Shown here in pieces: positions 53,095 through 62,903 of a DNA stretch of 64,000 nt. Numbering within the stretch: the first letter of the stretch is position 1; each line of letters starts with the position of its first letter. Source of the stretch: Pseudoalteromonas sp. Z1A8 (GTDB taxonomy: Bacteria; Pseudomonadota; Gammaproteobacteria; Enterobacterales; Alteromonadaceae); the NCBI RefSeq assembly GCF_011378855.1, contig NZ_WTLB01000003.1:85892-149891 (forward strand), in the 5' to 3' direction. Below the pieces are notes generated by a model. It made no database searches. It was not told the DNA's origin and saw only the letters and a list, made by a program, of their open reading frames with translations. Made by a program: the position numbers and the translations under genes.

Positions 53095-53820
53095 ATGAGT
53101 GAATCAAGCAACACTAACCTTGAGCAAGCTAAGCAAGAAGGTAAATACATCCGCACCATTCGCAGTTTTGTAAAACGCGAAGGTCGATTAACCAAAGGCC
53201 AAGCCGCTGCAATCGAAAAATGCTGGCCAACAATGGGCCTAGAGCATAAAAACGGGATGCTTGATTTAAGCGAAGTTTTTGGCAACAACAACGATGTAGT
53301 AGTAGAAATTGGTTTTGGTATGGGTAAATCACTTGTCGAAATGGCAACAAATGCCCCTCACCTAAACTTTATTGGTATTGAAGTACACCGCCCAGGCGTT
53401 GGTGCGTGTTTAATGGACGCTGATGAAGCGGGCATTACAAACTTACGTATTTTTGAACACGATGCTGTTGAAGTTCTTGCAGACTGTATACCTGACGAAA
53501 GCTTAACAACACTACAGTTGTTTTTCCCTGATCCTTGGCATAAAAAACGTCATCATAAACGCCGTATTGTACAAACTGAGTTTGTTGAAAAACTAAGAAC
53601 CCAACTTAAAATGGGTGGCGTTTTTCATATGGCAACGGATTGGGAAAACTACGCAGAGCATATGCTCGAAGTTATGAACGTAGCCCCTGGTTTTAAAAAC
53701 CAATCAGAAACAAACGATTATGTTCCACGTCCAGATTTGCGCCCGCTTACTAAGTTTGAGCAGCGCGGACATCGCCTAGGTCATGGCGTGTGGGATCTAA
53801 TGTTTGAACGTACTGAGTAA
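53095..53820 (+). CDS. trmB: tRNA (guanine-N7)-methyltransferase TrmB
   Basis: 241 residues making m7G46 in tRNA. SAM motif [16 protein letters not shown], and the TrmB-specific [16 protein letters not shown] and [20 protein letters not shown]. Divergent from mutY, a conserved arrangement (mutY-yggX/trmB). Followed by rsmC 65 bp on. Confidence 0.97.
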   Translation: MSESSNTNLEQAKQEGKYIRTIRSFVKREGRLTKGQAAAIEKCWPTMGLEHKNGMLDLSEVFGNNNDVVVEIGFGMGKSLVEMATNAPHLNFIGIEVHRPGVGACLMDADEAGITNLRIFEHDAVEVLADCIPDESLTTLQLFFPDPWHKKRHHKRRIVQTEFVEKLRTQLKMGGVFHMATDWENYAEHMLEVMNVAPGFKNQSETNDYVPRPDLRPLTKFEQRGHRLGHGVWDLMFERTE

Positions 53821-53885
53821 TTAGTAACTTTAAGCACTCATTTTTACTTTTATAAAACTAAACATACTGTAAGGCAAAGCCATTT

Positions 53886-54911
53886 ATGAGCGTACTAACC
53901 AACCCAAGTTTACTGTTACTTCGTAATAGCGAGGCACTAACGGGCAAATCTATCTTGGTGGTCAACTTTGTTCAAGATGGCTTTTTAGCCGAGCTTAAAA
54001 AACTTAACCCGCAAAGCAAGGTAACTGCGTTTAGCTATAACCATGCAAACGGCGAGTTTGCTAAAAACACCAAAGACGTTGATATCCATGTAAATCACAC
54101 AATACCTGGTAGCGGCTACGATTTAGTTATTCTTTACTACCCTAAATCTAAACCAGAATTACTAATGGCACTTGATAATATCCGTTCTGCTATTACTGAT
54201 GATGCCGAGCTATTAGTTGTTGGTGAAAACAAAAGTGGTGTTAAATCAATTGAAAAGCAATTAGCGGGTAAAGCTGAGTTTAGCAACAAAATTGATTCGG
54301 CTAAGCATTGCGTTCTTTATTCATTTGCTGAAATTTCTAAACACCCTCACTTTGATATTACGACTTATCATAAAAAGTTTGTCGTTAATGTTGCCGACAC
54401 CGAGTTTACAGCGATCAGTATTCCTGGAGTGTTTAATCACGGTAGTTTAGATATAGGAACGAAAGTTCTACTCGAGAACGCACCAACAATTAAGCAAGGT
54501 AGGGTTCTCGACTTTGGTTGTGGTGCTGGCTTAATCGCGACCTTTTTAGGGCTACACTACTCATCTCTTGAGTTTGTGTGTAGTGATGTAAGTGCACTGG
54601 CAATTTATGCAACAGAGCAAACTTTAAAGCTTAACAACATCAAAGGCGAAGCTATATTAAGCGACGGCCTTAAAAGTATCACCGGTAAATTTGATTTAAT
54701 TATTAGCAATCCACCTTTTCATACTGGTATTGCAACCGACTACACAGTAGCAGAAACATTTTTAGCAAATGCAAAACAGCATTTAACTAAAGTTGGAAAG
54801 CTAAATATCGTCGCTAACAGCTTTTTAAAATACCCACCTATTTTAGAAACACAATTTGAAAGCTATCAAACCGTTTTTAAGAACAATAAATTTGCTGTGT
54901 ACAGTAGCTAA
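53886..54911 (+). CDS. rsmC: 16S rRNA m2G1207 methyltransferase RsmC
   Basis: 341 residues with a non-catalytic N-terminal copy and a C-terminal SAM domain, the RsmC layout. GVFNHGSLDIGTKVLLENAP, motif I VLDFGCGAGLIATFLG and motif IV LIISNPPFHTGI are intact. It methylates N2 of G1207 in 16S rRNA. Same strand as trmB; a hairpin TTGAGCACA / TGTGCTCAA (54930-54949) follows as a probable weak terminator. Confidence 0.94.
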   Translation: MSVLTNPSLLLLRNSEALTGKSILVVNFVQDGFLAELKKLNPQSKVTAFSYNHANGEFAKNTKDVDIHVNHTIPGSGYDLVILYYPKSKPELLMALDNIRSAITDDAELLVVGENKSGVKSIEKQLAGKAEFSNKIDSAKHCVLYSFAEISKHPHFDITTYHKKFVVNVADTEFTAISIPGVFNHGSLDIGTKVLLENAPTIKQGRVLDFGCGAGLIATFLGLHYSSLEFVCSDVSALAIYATEQTLKLNNIKGEAILSDGLKSITGKFDLIISNPPFHTGIATDYTVAETFLANAKQHLTKVGKLNIVANSFLKYPPILETQFESYQTVFKNNKFAVYSS

Positions 54912-54929
54912 TTTAACTTTGTAAAATGA

Positions 54930-54949
54930 TTGAGCACAAATGTGCTCAA
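54930..54949 (+). terminator. Weak hairpin after rsmC
   Basis: 9-bp stem TTGAGCACA / TGTGCTCAA with a two-base loop and no T-tract. Confidence 0.4.
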
Positions 54950-55010
54950 GCTAACTTTCGAATAAATATAAGAATTAATTTAGTTTTTCCCCTTCACTTT
55001 CCTTCTTTTT

Positions 55011-55019
55011 TGCTAAACT
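55011..55019 (+). promoter_or_regulatory. Extended -10 promoter of the sensor kinase
   Basis: TG-C-TAAACT, 43 bp before the ATG, preceded by TTTTTT exactly as before the RDD gene at 8228. Confidence 0.4.
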
Positions 55020-55062
55020 AAAATTCTAAATAATTAAAATCAATTCAGGCGATAATGAAATA

Positions 55063-56667
55063 ATGCCTAAAAAAGTTCATCAAAGTAGCATTCGTAAAGC
55101 ACTCATAAATTTAATTATGCTTATTACAGCTATTTGTTTATCGCTATCTATTTCTATTTCAACGTACTTGAGTGTTAAAGAGCAAAAGCAATTAATTATT
55201 AATAAACTTGTTATACTTTCTGAAATTGTAGCTTTTGATGCGGGTAAATCAGTAATTAAAGATGATAGAAAAACAGAAGAGAAACGCCTCAAGTCCTTTG
55301 AAAATATCCCTCTTGTAAAAAACATACATATTTACTCAATAGAAAAAACATCTCAAAAACCTGCTTTTTTTATTAGCTTTAATGCAAAAAAAACGCCTCC
55401 AGTTCCACTAAAAATAGACAGTGTCGATGAGCTAGCCACACCACGTATTACGAGTGCACATATAGAGCTAACTCGCCCTATTTATAATAATGAAAAACTC
55501 ATTGGCTATGTTTATATGCGTGGCAGCCTAGAGAGCTTAGAAGCATATATAGAACAAAAAATATTTATTGATGTATTGCTCACTCTATTAATATTAATAG
55601 TTGTGTACTTTATCGCAGCAAAAGTTCAACGACGAATAGCTAAACCGATAGAACAATTAAGTATGTTATTGCAAGATGTATCTAAAAATCATAACTACGA
55701 TGCGCGAGCGCCAGTAACTGATGTAAAAGAAATAACCGCTCTTTCAAATAGCTTAAATATCATGCTTGCACGCACAAAAAGGCAACTTGAGCGTCACGAA
55801 AAAGATAAACAGGAAATAAAACAGCTAAACCAAAGTCTTGAAGAAAAAGTAAACCAGAGAACAATCGCTCTCAGAGAAGCAAATCAAGAACTCTTATCAA
55901 CCCTTGAGCGAATGCATCAATACCAAACACAAATTGTTGAAAACGAAAAAATGGCGTCTTTAGGGCAAATGGTGGCAGGTGTTGCACATGAAGTGAATAC
56001 ACCAATAGGGCTTGGGATTACAGGCTCAACCTTACTTCGCGATAAATTAGCAGATATACAGCAAAGCTTTAATGATAAAAAACTGACTTCAAGCCACCTA
56101 AAACGCTTTATAGATGAAGGCATAGAAAACTTAGATTTAATCTATCGTAATCTAAATCGCGCCGCAGACCTTATATCCAACTTTAAAAAAGTGGCCGTTA
56201 TTCAAGACGACGGTGTTAATACCTATATTAATGTACATACATTAATAACTGACGTTTTAACATCAATTCAATCTGATTTACTGCCTAAAAAGCCTATTGT
56301 TACTATTAACTGTCCGAACGACTTAATCATTCATAGTAAGTCAGAACCTCTACAGCAGGTGTTTCAACAGTTACTTATAAACTCTGTAATTCATGGATTT
56401 ATAGGTAAAGAAAACAACGAAATTCGCTTTGACGTAGAGCTGGTAGGGAAAAAATTAACAATCGTTTATTCTGACAATGGCCAAGGCGTTGATAAAAACA
56501 TTAAAAATAGAATTTTTGACCCCTTTGTCACTTCAAAGCGTGGACAAGGTGCAAGTGGCTTAGGGATGCACTTGGTATACAACCTAGTAACACAGGCACT
56601 TGGTGGAAGAATTATGTTTGATCTTGAAGAAAAACACGGTGCTCGCTTTATAATTACTATTCCTTAA
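55063..56667 (+). CDS. Sensor histidine kinase with HAMP domain
   Basis: 534 residues. TM1 (about 13-33), a periplasmic sensor of about 130 residues, TM2 (about 168-187), HAMP (RIAKPIEQLSMLLQDV), a coiled coil (QSLEEKVNQRTIALREANQE), HisKA with GQMVAGVAHEVNTPIG (His309), and HATPase (DNGQGVDKNIKNRIF, GASGLGMHLVYNLV). No receiver domain and no adjacent cognate regulator except arcA 490 bp downstream, whose partner is arcB. The HisKA style (AGVAHEVNTP) is common in NtrB/DctB-like and orphan kinases. An extended -10 (TG-C-TAAACT, 55011-55019) precedes it. Signal unknown. Confidence 0.88.
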   Translation: MPKKVHQSSIRKALINLIMLITAICLSLSISISTYLSVKEQKQLIINKLVILSEIVAFDAGKSVIKDDRKTEEKRLKSFENIPLVKNIHIYSIEKTSQKPAFFISFNAKKTPPVPLKIDSVDELATPRITSAHIELTRPIYNNEKLIGYVYMRGSLESLEAYIEQKIFIDVLLTLLILIVVYFIAAKVQRRIAKPIEQLSMLLQDVSKNHNYDARAPVTDVKEITALSNSLNIMLARTKRQLERHEKDKQEIKQLNQSLEEKVNQRTIALREANQELLSTLERMHQYQTQIVENEKMASLGQMVAGVAHEVNTPIGLGITGSTLLRDKLADIQQSFNDKKLTSSHLKRFIDEGIENLDLIYRNLNRAADLISNFKKVAVIQDDGVNTYINVHTLITDVLTSIQSDLLPKKPIVTINCPNDLIIHSKSEPLQQVFQQLLINSVIHGFIGKENNEIRFDVELVGKKLTIVYSDNGQGVDKNIKNRIFDPFVTSKRGQGASGLGMHLVYNLVTQALGGRIMFDLEEKHGARFIITIP

Positions 56668-57157
56668 ATAAAGATCACTAAAAAGTACATATATTTAAAA
56701 TTTATCCTTGAATTAGCATTTAATGACCTCATTAATGAGGCATGTGATAAGCGCGTAACATTATTTAATTACCTTAAATAAATATTACCAAGCGATTTAT
56801 GAACTTTTTTATCTTTGCTGTATCACATATATTGATGAAAAGTTAGAAAGTGATATAGTTTTGCTTTGAATTAGTCTGATTATTTTAAATACCTTGCTTG
56901 ATTGAATGATGTATCAATTATTAAAGGAAAATGGCTTCGACTTTATGATTCAAATGACTACATCTACGTATATATCAATTAAACAGTAGTTTTTGCACTG
57001 CCCTTTTTAGTAGACTTTGGACACCCTGCTGTTTTATTTTTATCCAATTTGTTTTTTCCTTGTTAACAAATGGGTATAATCCTATAATCTCTAGTAATCG
57101 GTTATAAGTTCATCGCCGGTTTTTTATAAATAAAATATTCCAAAAGGTTAATTAATA
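56668..57157. other. 490-bp region upstream of arcA
   Basis: A very AT-rich leader. One 28-codon ORF (56907-56993, MMYQLLKENG...) has no ribosome site and is not called. E. coli arcA also has a long leader with several promoters (established knowledge), so this space probably holds arcA control sites. I found no clean FNR or ArcA box by eye. Confidence 0.4.
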
Positions 57158-57874
57158 ATGCAAACGCCAGTCATTCTAATCGTAGAAGATGAAGACGTAA
57201 CTCGACTGAACCTAGTTAGTTTATTTGAAGCTGAAGGGTACAAAGTTATTGAAGCCATTGATGGCGATGATATGCATGACAAGCTTACAAATAACGATGA
57301 CGTTAATCTTGTAGTTATGGATATCAACCTTCCTGGTAAAAACGGTCTTATTTTAGCCCGTGAATTACGCCAAAAGCGTAAAGTAGGCCTTATATTCCTA
57401 ACGGGTCGTGACAACGATGTTGACCGTATTTTAGGTCTTGAAATTGGTGCAGATGACTATGTTACTAAACCATTCAACCCACGTGAATTAACTATTAGAG
57501 CTCGCAACCTAATTACTCGTACTGCTTTAGGCGGTGAAGAGTCTGCACTAGAAACAAATGGTGTTATTACATTTAATGGTTGGGAACTTGATGAAAACAG
57601 CCGTTGTCTTACTTCTCCAAATGGCGACGCTAAACGCTTACCAAAAGGTGAGTACAGAGCACTTCGTTTAATGCTTGATTCTCCAGGTCGTATTTTCAGC
57701 CGTGAGCAATTAATTAAGCATATGACGGGCCGTGAGCTTCGTGCTAATGACCGTACTGTTGACGTTACTATTCGTCGCATTCGTAAGCATTTTGAAAGTG
57801 ATAACTCAACGTCTGAGTTAATCAGCACCATCCATGGTGAAGGTTACCGCTTTATCGGTAAAATTGACGCTTAA
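57158..57874 (+). CDS. arcA: Aerobic respiration response regulator ArcA
   Basis: 238 residues (E. coli 238). Receiver domain [20 protein letters not shown] with acceptor Asp55 in [12 protein letters not shown] (one residue later than in E. coli) and the OmpR-type winged helix ([49 protein letters not shown]). Controls respiratory and fermentation genes under redox control by ArcB. Faces arcB tail to tail, 16 bp apart. Confidence 0.96.
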   Translation: MQTPVILIVEDEDVTRLNLVSLFEAEGYKVIEAIDGDDMHDKLTNNDDVNLVVMDINLPGKNGLILARELRQKRKVGLIFLTGRDNDVDRILGLEIGADDYVTKPFNPRELTIRARNLITRTALGGEESALETNGVITFNGWELDENSRCLTSPNGDAKRLPKGEYRALRLMLDSPGRIFSREQLIKHMTGRELRANDRTVDVTIRRIRKHFESDNSTSELISTIHGEGYRFIGKIDA

Positions 57875-57901
57875 TTAGAGTAAATTAGCTTTACTCTAAT
57901 T
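57873..57901. terminator. Hairpin between convergent arcA and arcB, overlapping their stops
   Basis: Perfect 12-bp stem AATTAGAGTAAA / TTTACTCTAATT with loop TTAGC. It includes two bases of the arcA TAA and the last codons plus stop of arcB. No long T-tract, so termination would be weak or Rho-assisted. Confidence 0.6.
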
Positions 57902-60209
57902 GTTGTAAAAATAAATGAAGGGCTTTTTGTCCTTCATTTATTTTATCTGCTAGAACATCTAACCACTGCTTTAACACTTCATCAGATTCATCAATCGCAC
58001 CATGTTCCATTATTTTGGCATGAAGCTGCACATCATTTAGGCCGACTGATCCAGCCGCACCTTTAAGCTTATGCGCTACTGATTCATATTCTTCTCTATC
58101 ACCGGCAGTTAATGAAGTAAGTAACTCTTGCTGATACTGCGGACTTAGCTTTTCGAATAGCTGGCTACTGCGTCTAAACACAACCAAGCCCATCGAATTT
58201 ACAAAGTCTTCTATTGTTTCAATATCTAATAAGTGTCCATCAATACTCTCAAGCGCTTCTTCACTCACTTTTAACTGTGGCTCTGTGCATTCACTTTGCT
58301 TAATACCAAATAAGTCAGCCAGCATTTTATCAAGCTTCACGGTATTAATTGGCTTAGCCAGTGCGCCTTGTATTGATATACCTTCAAGCTCTTTTTCAGC
58401 ACTGCGCACATTGGCTGTTAAAGCAACTATTGGAAGTTTATCAAAGTGGCTGTCTGAGCGTATTTGTTTAGCAACTACGTCACCGTTAATGTCTGGCAAT
58501 TGCATATCAAGTAGTACTAAATCTAAGTCATCTTCGGTTTCAACAAACGAGAGTGCATCTTCACCCGTTTCAGCCCATAACACTTCATGACCGCGTTGCT
58601 CTAATAAGTTTGTAGCAATCTCGGCATTAAGCGGCACATCTTCCACTAGTAGAATATACAAACCACGGCCAACATAACTTTGCTCTGTTGGTGCAACACA
58701 TAAACTAAGTGGTATTTGCACTGTAAAGCAGCTGCCTTCACCTTCAGTACTATTTACTGTAATTATCCCTTTCATGGCACTTACAAGTGCCTTAGTTACA
58801 GCTAAACCAATACCAGAGCCTATGGCATTAGTGCCTTTTAAATCCGGCGCTTTGTAATACATATCAAATATATGCGCAAGCTGCTCTGGTGGAATACCTT
58901 GACCTGTATCCGACACTTTAATAACTAACCATGGACCTTCTACACGATTTTCTCGGCTACATTCGAGTGTTACTTTGCCTTGCTGAGTAAACTTAACGGC
59001 ATTGTTAATTAAGTTCCAAACAACTTGGCGTAAACGAGTCGGATCGAGCTGTGCATAAATATCAAGCATGCCATTGCGCTTAATATCAAACTCAAGTTCT
59101 TTTTGCTCTGCTATTAGGCCTGCAAAGTTAACAACATCGTTTATAAAGTCAGACACATTAATAGAATTGGTCGCTATATCGAGCTGGTCTCTGTCTATTT
59201 TATCTAAATCTATAATATCGTTGAAAATATTACCAAGCGTTTCAGCGCTCGAAAAAATAGTATTACCCCAACTACGCTGCTGTTTGTTTAAATCGGTATC
59301 AAGCAGCATTCGTGTTAAACCAACAATACCATTAAGCGGAGTACGCAGCTCGTGGCTTAGCGTAGCAATAAACTTACCTTTATCTTTGTAGGCAGTTTCG
59401 AGTGCTTGAGCCGCTTCTTTACGGCTAGTGATATCACGTCCAAAACCCAGTAAACCAATGTAGTCACCGTCATCATTTATAAAAGGTAATTTACGCAGCT
59501 CAAACCAACGTGTTTCACCATTTACTTCATAACCTACATCTATAGTCAGCGCTTTATGGCTTTGCTCTACTTCTTTATCAGTTGCCAAAACTTCAGCTAA
59601 AAAACGACTAGGAAATATTTGTTCAACCGTTTTGCCAATGAGTTCGCTGCTTGATTTCCCCATTACTTCTTCAAACATTTTATTACAACCGGCAAATACA
59701 CCGTTGTTATCGCGGTAATAAAATAAATCAGGAGATGAATCAACTATTGAGCGTTGCAACATACTTTGTTGAGCAAGTTCTTGTTGTGTTTTTTTACGCT
59801 CAGCAATTTCTCGTCGTAGTTCTTCAATAGCGCGGTGCTTGGCATGAAACGCCATTTTACGTTCATCAATTTCAATATTTAAACGACTAATATTATCTTT
59901 TAAGGTTTGATTTAAAAGCTTTTCTTGTTTGGTTGCGCTATCTAAATAAGCATACGAGGCATCTAATTGGCGAATTGAATTAAGCAATACACTTATAATT
60001 AAAGGGGAAACCACAGCAGTAAAAAACACCACAGCCAAAATATCAACAAGGTTTAATTCACCAATCGCAACATAATAAAACATGCTCGATAAAATAAGAG
60101 ATACCGTTAAAAATAAGGTGTAACAAATAGCTGCGGTTTTAAATTCACCAAATCGCGTTATTGAGCTGGAAAGTACCCGAGCCCAGGGGCTCAAAGAATA
60201 ATCGGTCAT
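57891..60209 (-). CDS. arcB: Aerobic respiration sensor kinase ArcB
   Basis: 772 residues (E. coli 778). Two TM helices near the N-terminus with a very short periplasmic loop, a linker coiled coil, PAS (SPDLFYYRDNNGVFAGCNKM), HisKA with ATLSHELRTPLNGIVGL (His286), HATPase (DTGQGIPPEQLA, GSGIGLAV), receiver (LLVEDVPLNAEI, Asp in VLLDMQLPDING) and C-terminal Hpt (HKLKGAAGSVGL). This is the ArcB layout, not BarA. Its tail-to-tail position with arcA supports the pairing; in E. coli the two genes are far apart. Confidence 0.95.
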   Translation of the reverse strand: MTDYSLSPWARVLSSSITRFGEFKTAAICYTLFLTVSLILSSMFYYVAIGELNLVDILAVVFFTAVVSPLIISVLLNSIRQLDASYAYLDSATKQEKLLNQTLKDNISRLNIEIDERKMAFHAKHRAIEELRREIAERKKTQQELAQQSMLQRSIVDSSPDLFYYRDNNGVFAGCNKMFEEVMGKSSSELIGKTVEQIFPSRFLAEVLATDKEVEQSHKALTIDVGYEVNGETRWFELRKLPFINDDGDYIGLLGFGRDITSRKEAAQALETAYKDKGKFIATLSHELRTPLNGIVGLTRMLLDTDLNKQQRSWGNTIFSSAETLGNIFNDIIDLDKIDRDQLDIATNSINVSDFINDVVNFAGLIAEQKELEFDIKRNGMLDIYAQLDPTRLRQVVWNLINNAVKFTQQGKVTLECSRENRVEGPWLVIKVSDTGQGIPPEQLAHIFDMYYKAPDLKGTNAIGSGIGLAVTKALVSAMKGIITVNSTEGEGSCFTVQIPLSLCVAPTEQSYVGRGLYILLVEDVPLNAEIATNLLEQRGHEVLWAETGEDALSFVETEDDLDLVLLDMQLPDINGDVVAKQIRSDSHFDKLPIVALTANVRSAEKELEGISIQGALAKPINTVKLDKMLADLFGIKQSECTEPQLKVSEEALESIDGHLLDIETIEDFVNSMGLVVFRRSSQLFEKLSPQYQQELLTSLTAGDREEYESVAHKLKGAAGSVGLNDVQLHAKIMEHGAIDESDEVLKQWLDVLADKINEGQKALHLFLQQLE

Positions 60210-60441
60210 ACGTAATTTTATCTCTTAGCTGTGTGCTTAAATATAAAGAAGGCAATGCGCATGTATAAACATACCATTTCCCCAGATTTTAGCATTTTTC
60301 TTCTCCCTATATTCATGTTGTGCGATAAAAACAGAATTTTTCATGTTTGATTTTGCTTCTCTCCTCAACTCATCATTTCAGCAATAAATTATTTAGTGTA
60401 AAATGCCCCGCTTTATTATCTCCAAAATATGAGTAGCGCAC

Positions 60442-61362
60442 ATGCAAACCAATATGCCAGATATAGCAGACACTGCACCCGCTTTACAAACAGGTAAATT
60501 AGACTGGGTGGGCATGGGCGAAATAGAACTGCCATTTATTTTTGAGTCACGAGACTTATCACCAGTTACAGTTAATGCTAAAGCGCGTGCATTTGTAAAT
60601 TTGCATAAAGAAGATGCGAAAGGCATTCATATGTCACGCTTATTTTTGGCACTTGATCTGCTTTCAACCGAGCAGCAAGTTAATCCGCAAACTATAGCGC
60701 AAGCACTCGATACTTTTATAACGAGCCACGAAGGGCTTAGTGATAAAGCACAAATTGAATTTAAATTTGAATTACCGCTACGCCGTAAATCATTATTAAG
60801 TGGTAAAGCGGGTTGGAAAAGCTACCCTGTTTTACTAACTAGCACAATTGAAAATAACGTTATTAGTTACGAGCTAACGGTAGATGTTACTTACTCTTCA
60901 ACATGCCCTTGCTCTGCAGCACTTGCGCGCCAACTTATACAAAATGCGTTTAACGAAAAGTTTGACCAAGAAACCTTAAGCCAAAAAGATGTGCACGAAT
61001 GGTTAGGTACTACACAAGGCATTGTAGCGACACCCCACTCGCAGCGCTCTATCGCAAATGTAAAAGTAAAACTTGATACCAATATTCAAGAATTTGACGT
61101 TGTGACGCTAATTAATACCCTTGAAGCTGAGCTAAAAACACCAGTACAAGCGGCAGTAAAACGCGAAGACGAGCAAGAATTTGCCCGTTTGAATGGTCAA
61201 AACCTGATGTTTTGTGAAGATGCCGCACGTAAAATTAAAGCATTGTTAGAAGCAGACGCTTACAGCGATTATTGGCTGCAAATAAACCATTATGAATCAC
61301 TCCATGCTCATGATGCTGTAGCTATTGCGGTTAAAGGTATTGAAGGTGGCTACAAAGCTTAA
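60442..61362 (+). CDS. folE2: GTP cyclohydrolase FolE2 (type IB)
   Basis: 306 residues. Type IB enzyme making 7,8-dihydroneopterin triphosphate for folate. The conserved cysteine is in YSSTCPCSAALARQ; FNEKFDQETLSQ, WLGTTQGIVATPHSQRSIA and MFCEDAARKIKALLE are family marks. FolE2 often replaces zinc-dependent FolE under zinc limitation and is then Zur-controlled; I saw no Zur-like site here, and cannot tell if it is the only GTP cyclohydrolase. A promoter-like TAAAAT lies 43 bp before the ATG. Divergent from arcB. Confidence 0.93.
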   Translation: MQTNMPDIADTAPALQTGKLDWVGMGEIELPFIFESRDLSPVTVNAKARAFVNLHKEDAKGIHMSRLFLALDLLSTEQQVNPQTIAQALDTFITSHEGLSDKAQIEFKFELPLRRKSLLSGKAGWKSYPVLLTSTIENNVISYELTVDVTYSSTCPCSAALARQLIQNAFNEKFDQETLSQKDVHEWLGTTQGIVATPHSQRSIANVKVKLDTNIQEFDVVTLINTLEAELKTPVQAAVKREDEQEFARLNGQNLMFCEDAARKIKALLEADAYSDYWLQINHYESLHAHDAVAIAVKGIEGGYKA

Positions 61363-61477
61363 TTGCTGCGTAGTTTCACTTTTAAAAACAGACGGTATTT
61401 ATTTTATAACTCATACTTTTTAGGCACGTAAATTGCTTTGTTTAAGCAGTGTCAATTTGTTGTTATGGAGTTACCGT

Positions 61478-62074
61478 ATGGAATTCGCTTTATTATTAAT
61501 TCTAGTATTAGTTGTCGGGGCTTCTGTTGTTGCGTCAAAATTTAATGACGATGGCGGAAACCCGTATCCTTTTACCCGCAAGCAAACTGTTTTTACGCAG
61601 GTTGAAGGCGCTTTTTTAAATCTTCTAGAACGTGCTGTTGGCGATCAATTCAAAATTGTAAGCCGCGTTAAGTTAATTGACGTGATTGATTGTAAGCAAG
61701 GCCTATCGGTTAAGTCTAAGCGAGCTGCTTTAGCTAAAGCTAAAAATAAACAACTCGACTTTGTATTAATCGACAAAGAAAAAATGACTATTGTTGCCGC
61801 TGTTGACCTAGTTAACAATGCCAACAAAGACGGCCATAAAGCTCAACGCGACTGGTTTGTAAACGGTGCATTAGAGTCTGCGGGTATTCCACATATTCGT
61901 ATGAAAGTTAAATCGGGCTACCGTCCTTCAGAAGTACGCGACGCAATTATGTTTAAAATAGGTAAGCCTGCTACAACACAAACGCAGCGCCCTGTTCGTA
62001 ATAGATCTCAAAAACCTGCGGTACTTTCACCGTCACAAGCTAAAGCACAAACCACCGCTTTAGCTGAAATTTAA
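61478..62074 (+). CDS. Membrane-anchored DUF2726-type protein
   Basis: 198 residues from ATG 61478 with GGAG 7 bases upstream. N-terminal TM (EFALLLILVLVVGASVVASK), then a domain with YPFTRKQTVFTQVEGAFLNL, VSRVKLIDVIDCKQGLS, ALAKAKNKQLDFVLIDKEKM and GIPHIRMKV, which is the DUF2726 pattern, a restriction-endonuclease-like fold in related proteins. The last 35 residues are basic and low-complexity. Function unknown; DNA contact at the membrane is speculative. Ends at a good terminator. Confidence 0.8.
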   Translation: MEFALLLILVLVVGASVVASKFNDDGGNPYPFTRKQTVFTQVEGAFLNLLERAVGDQFKIVSRVKLIDVIDCKQGLSVKSKRAALAKAKNKQLDFVLIDKEKMTIVAAVDLVNNANKDGHKAQRDWFVNGALESAGIPHIRMKVKSGYRPSEVRDAIMFKIGKPATTQTQRPVRNRSQKPAVLSPSQAKAQTTALAEI

Positions 62075-62106
62075 AAACTGAATTAAATACTCTCCTAAAA
62101 GTATTT

Positions 62107-62137
62107 AAAGCGAGCTCATAAACAAGCTCGCTTTTTT
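62107..62137 (+). terminator. Terminator of the DUF2726-type gene
   Basis: 10-bp stem AAAGCGAGCT / AGCTCGCTTT with an 8-base loop and T6 tail. Confidence 0.85.
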
Positions 62138-62195
62138 GTTTTTTATTGCTAACTTCACGTATAATCAAATGATTCAAACTCAGGAATTAAACATT

Positions 62196-62903
62196 ATGAA
62201 TGTTGGTATTATTGGCGCAATGGAGCCAGAAGTTAAAATTTTACGTGAAGCGATGCAAAATCCACGAATTTTAACTAAAGCAGGTTTTACTTTTTATACT
62301 GGCGAATTAGCTGGTAACACAGTGACACTTGTTCAATCTGGTATTGGTAAAGTAGCATCAACGATTGCAACTACCTTGCTTATTGATAACTTTAAACCTG
62401 ATTGCGTAATTAACACTGGTTCTGCCGGTGGATTCGATCCATCACTAAGTGTTGGCGACGTAGTAATTTCGTCAGAAGTACGTCATCACGATGTAGACGT
62501 GACTGCTTTTGGCTACGAAATTGGCCAAGTACCACAAATGCCAGCAGGCTTTACAGCTCACCCTAAATTAGTTGAAGCAGCACAACAAACAATCGAACAA
62601 ATCAGTGATGTTAAAACACTTGTTGGCTTAATTTGTACTGGCGACACATTTATGTGTGACCCTGTACGTATTGATAAAGCACGCAGTGATTTTCCTACAA
62701 TGCTTGCCGTTGAAATGGAAGGTGCTTCAATAGCGCAAACGTGTTTTACACTAAACACACCGTTTGTTGTTATCCGCTCTATGTCTGATATTGCAGGTAA
62801 AGAATCACCGCAATCATTTGAAGAATACCTAGAAACAGCATCAATCAACTCATCTAAAATGGTTGTCGCACTTTTAGAAAAGCTAACTGCAGTGTCTTTG
62901 TAA
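62196..62903 (+). CDS. mtnN: MTA/SAH nucleosidase MtnN (Pfs)
   Basis: 235 residues from ATG 62196 ([12 protein letters not shown]), with AGGA upstream; an in-frame ATG 20 codons earlier adds a tail not found in the family. Cleaves methylthioadenosine and S-adenosylhomocysteine, feeding the methionine cycle and AI-2 precursor formation. [33 protein letters not shown] and the Asp in [13 protein letters not shown] are the active-site motifs. It is immediately followed (0 bp) by the CobD-like gene. Confidence 0.96.
   Translation: MNVGIIGAMEPEVKILREAMQNPRILTKAGFTFYTGELAGNTVTLVQSGIGKVASTIATTLLIDNFKPDCVINTGSAGGFDPSLSVGDVVISSEVRHHDVDVTAFGYEIGQVPQMPAGFTAHPKLVEAAQQTIEQISDVKTLVGLICTGDTFMCDPVRIDKARSDFPTMLAVEMEGASIAQTCFTLNTPFVVIRSMSDIAGKESPQSFEEYLETASINSSKMVVALLEKLTAVSL

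Noticed and set aside
56900..56995. FNR box and small ORF before arcA
   Set aside because: TTGAATGATGTATCAA has the wrong spacing for TTGAT-N4-ATCAA, and the 28-codon ORF has no ribosome site.
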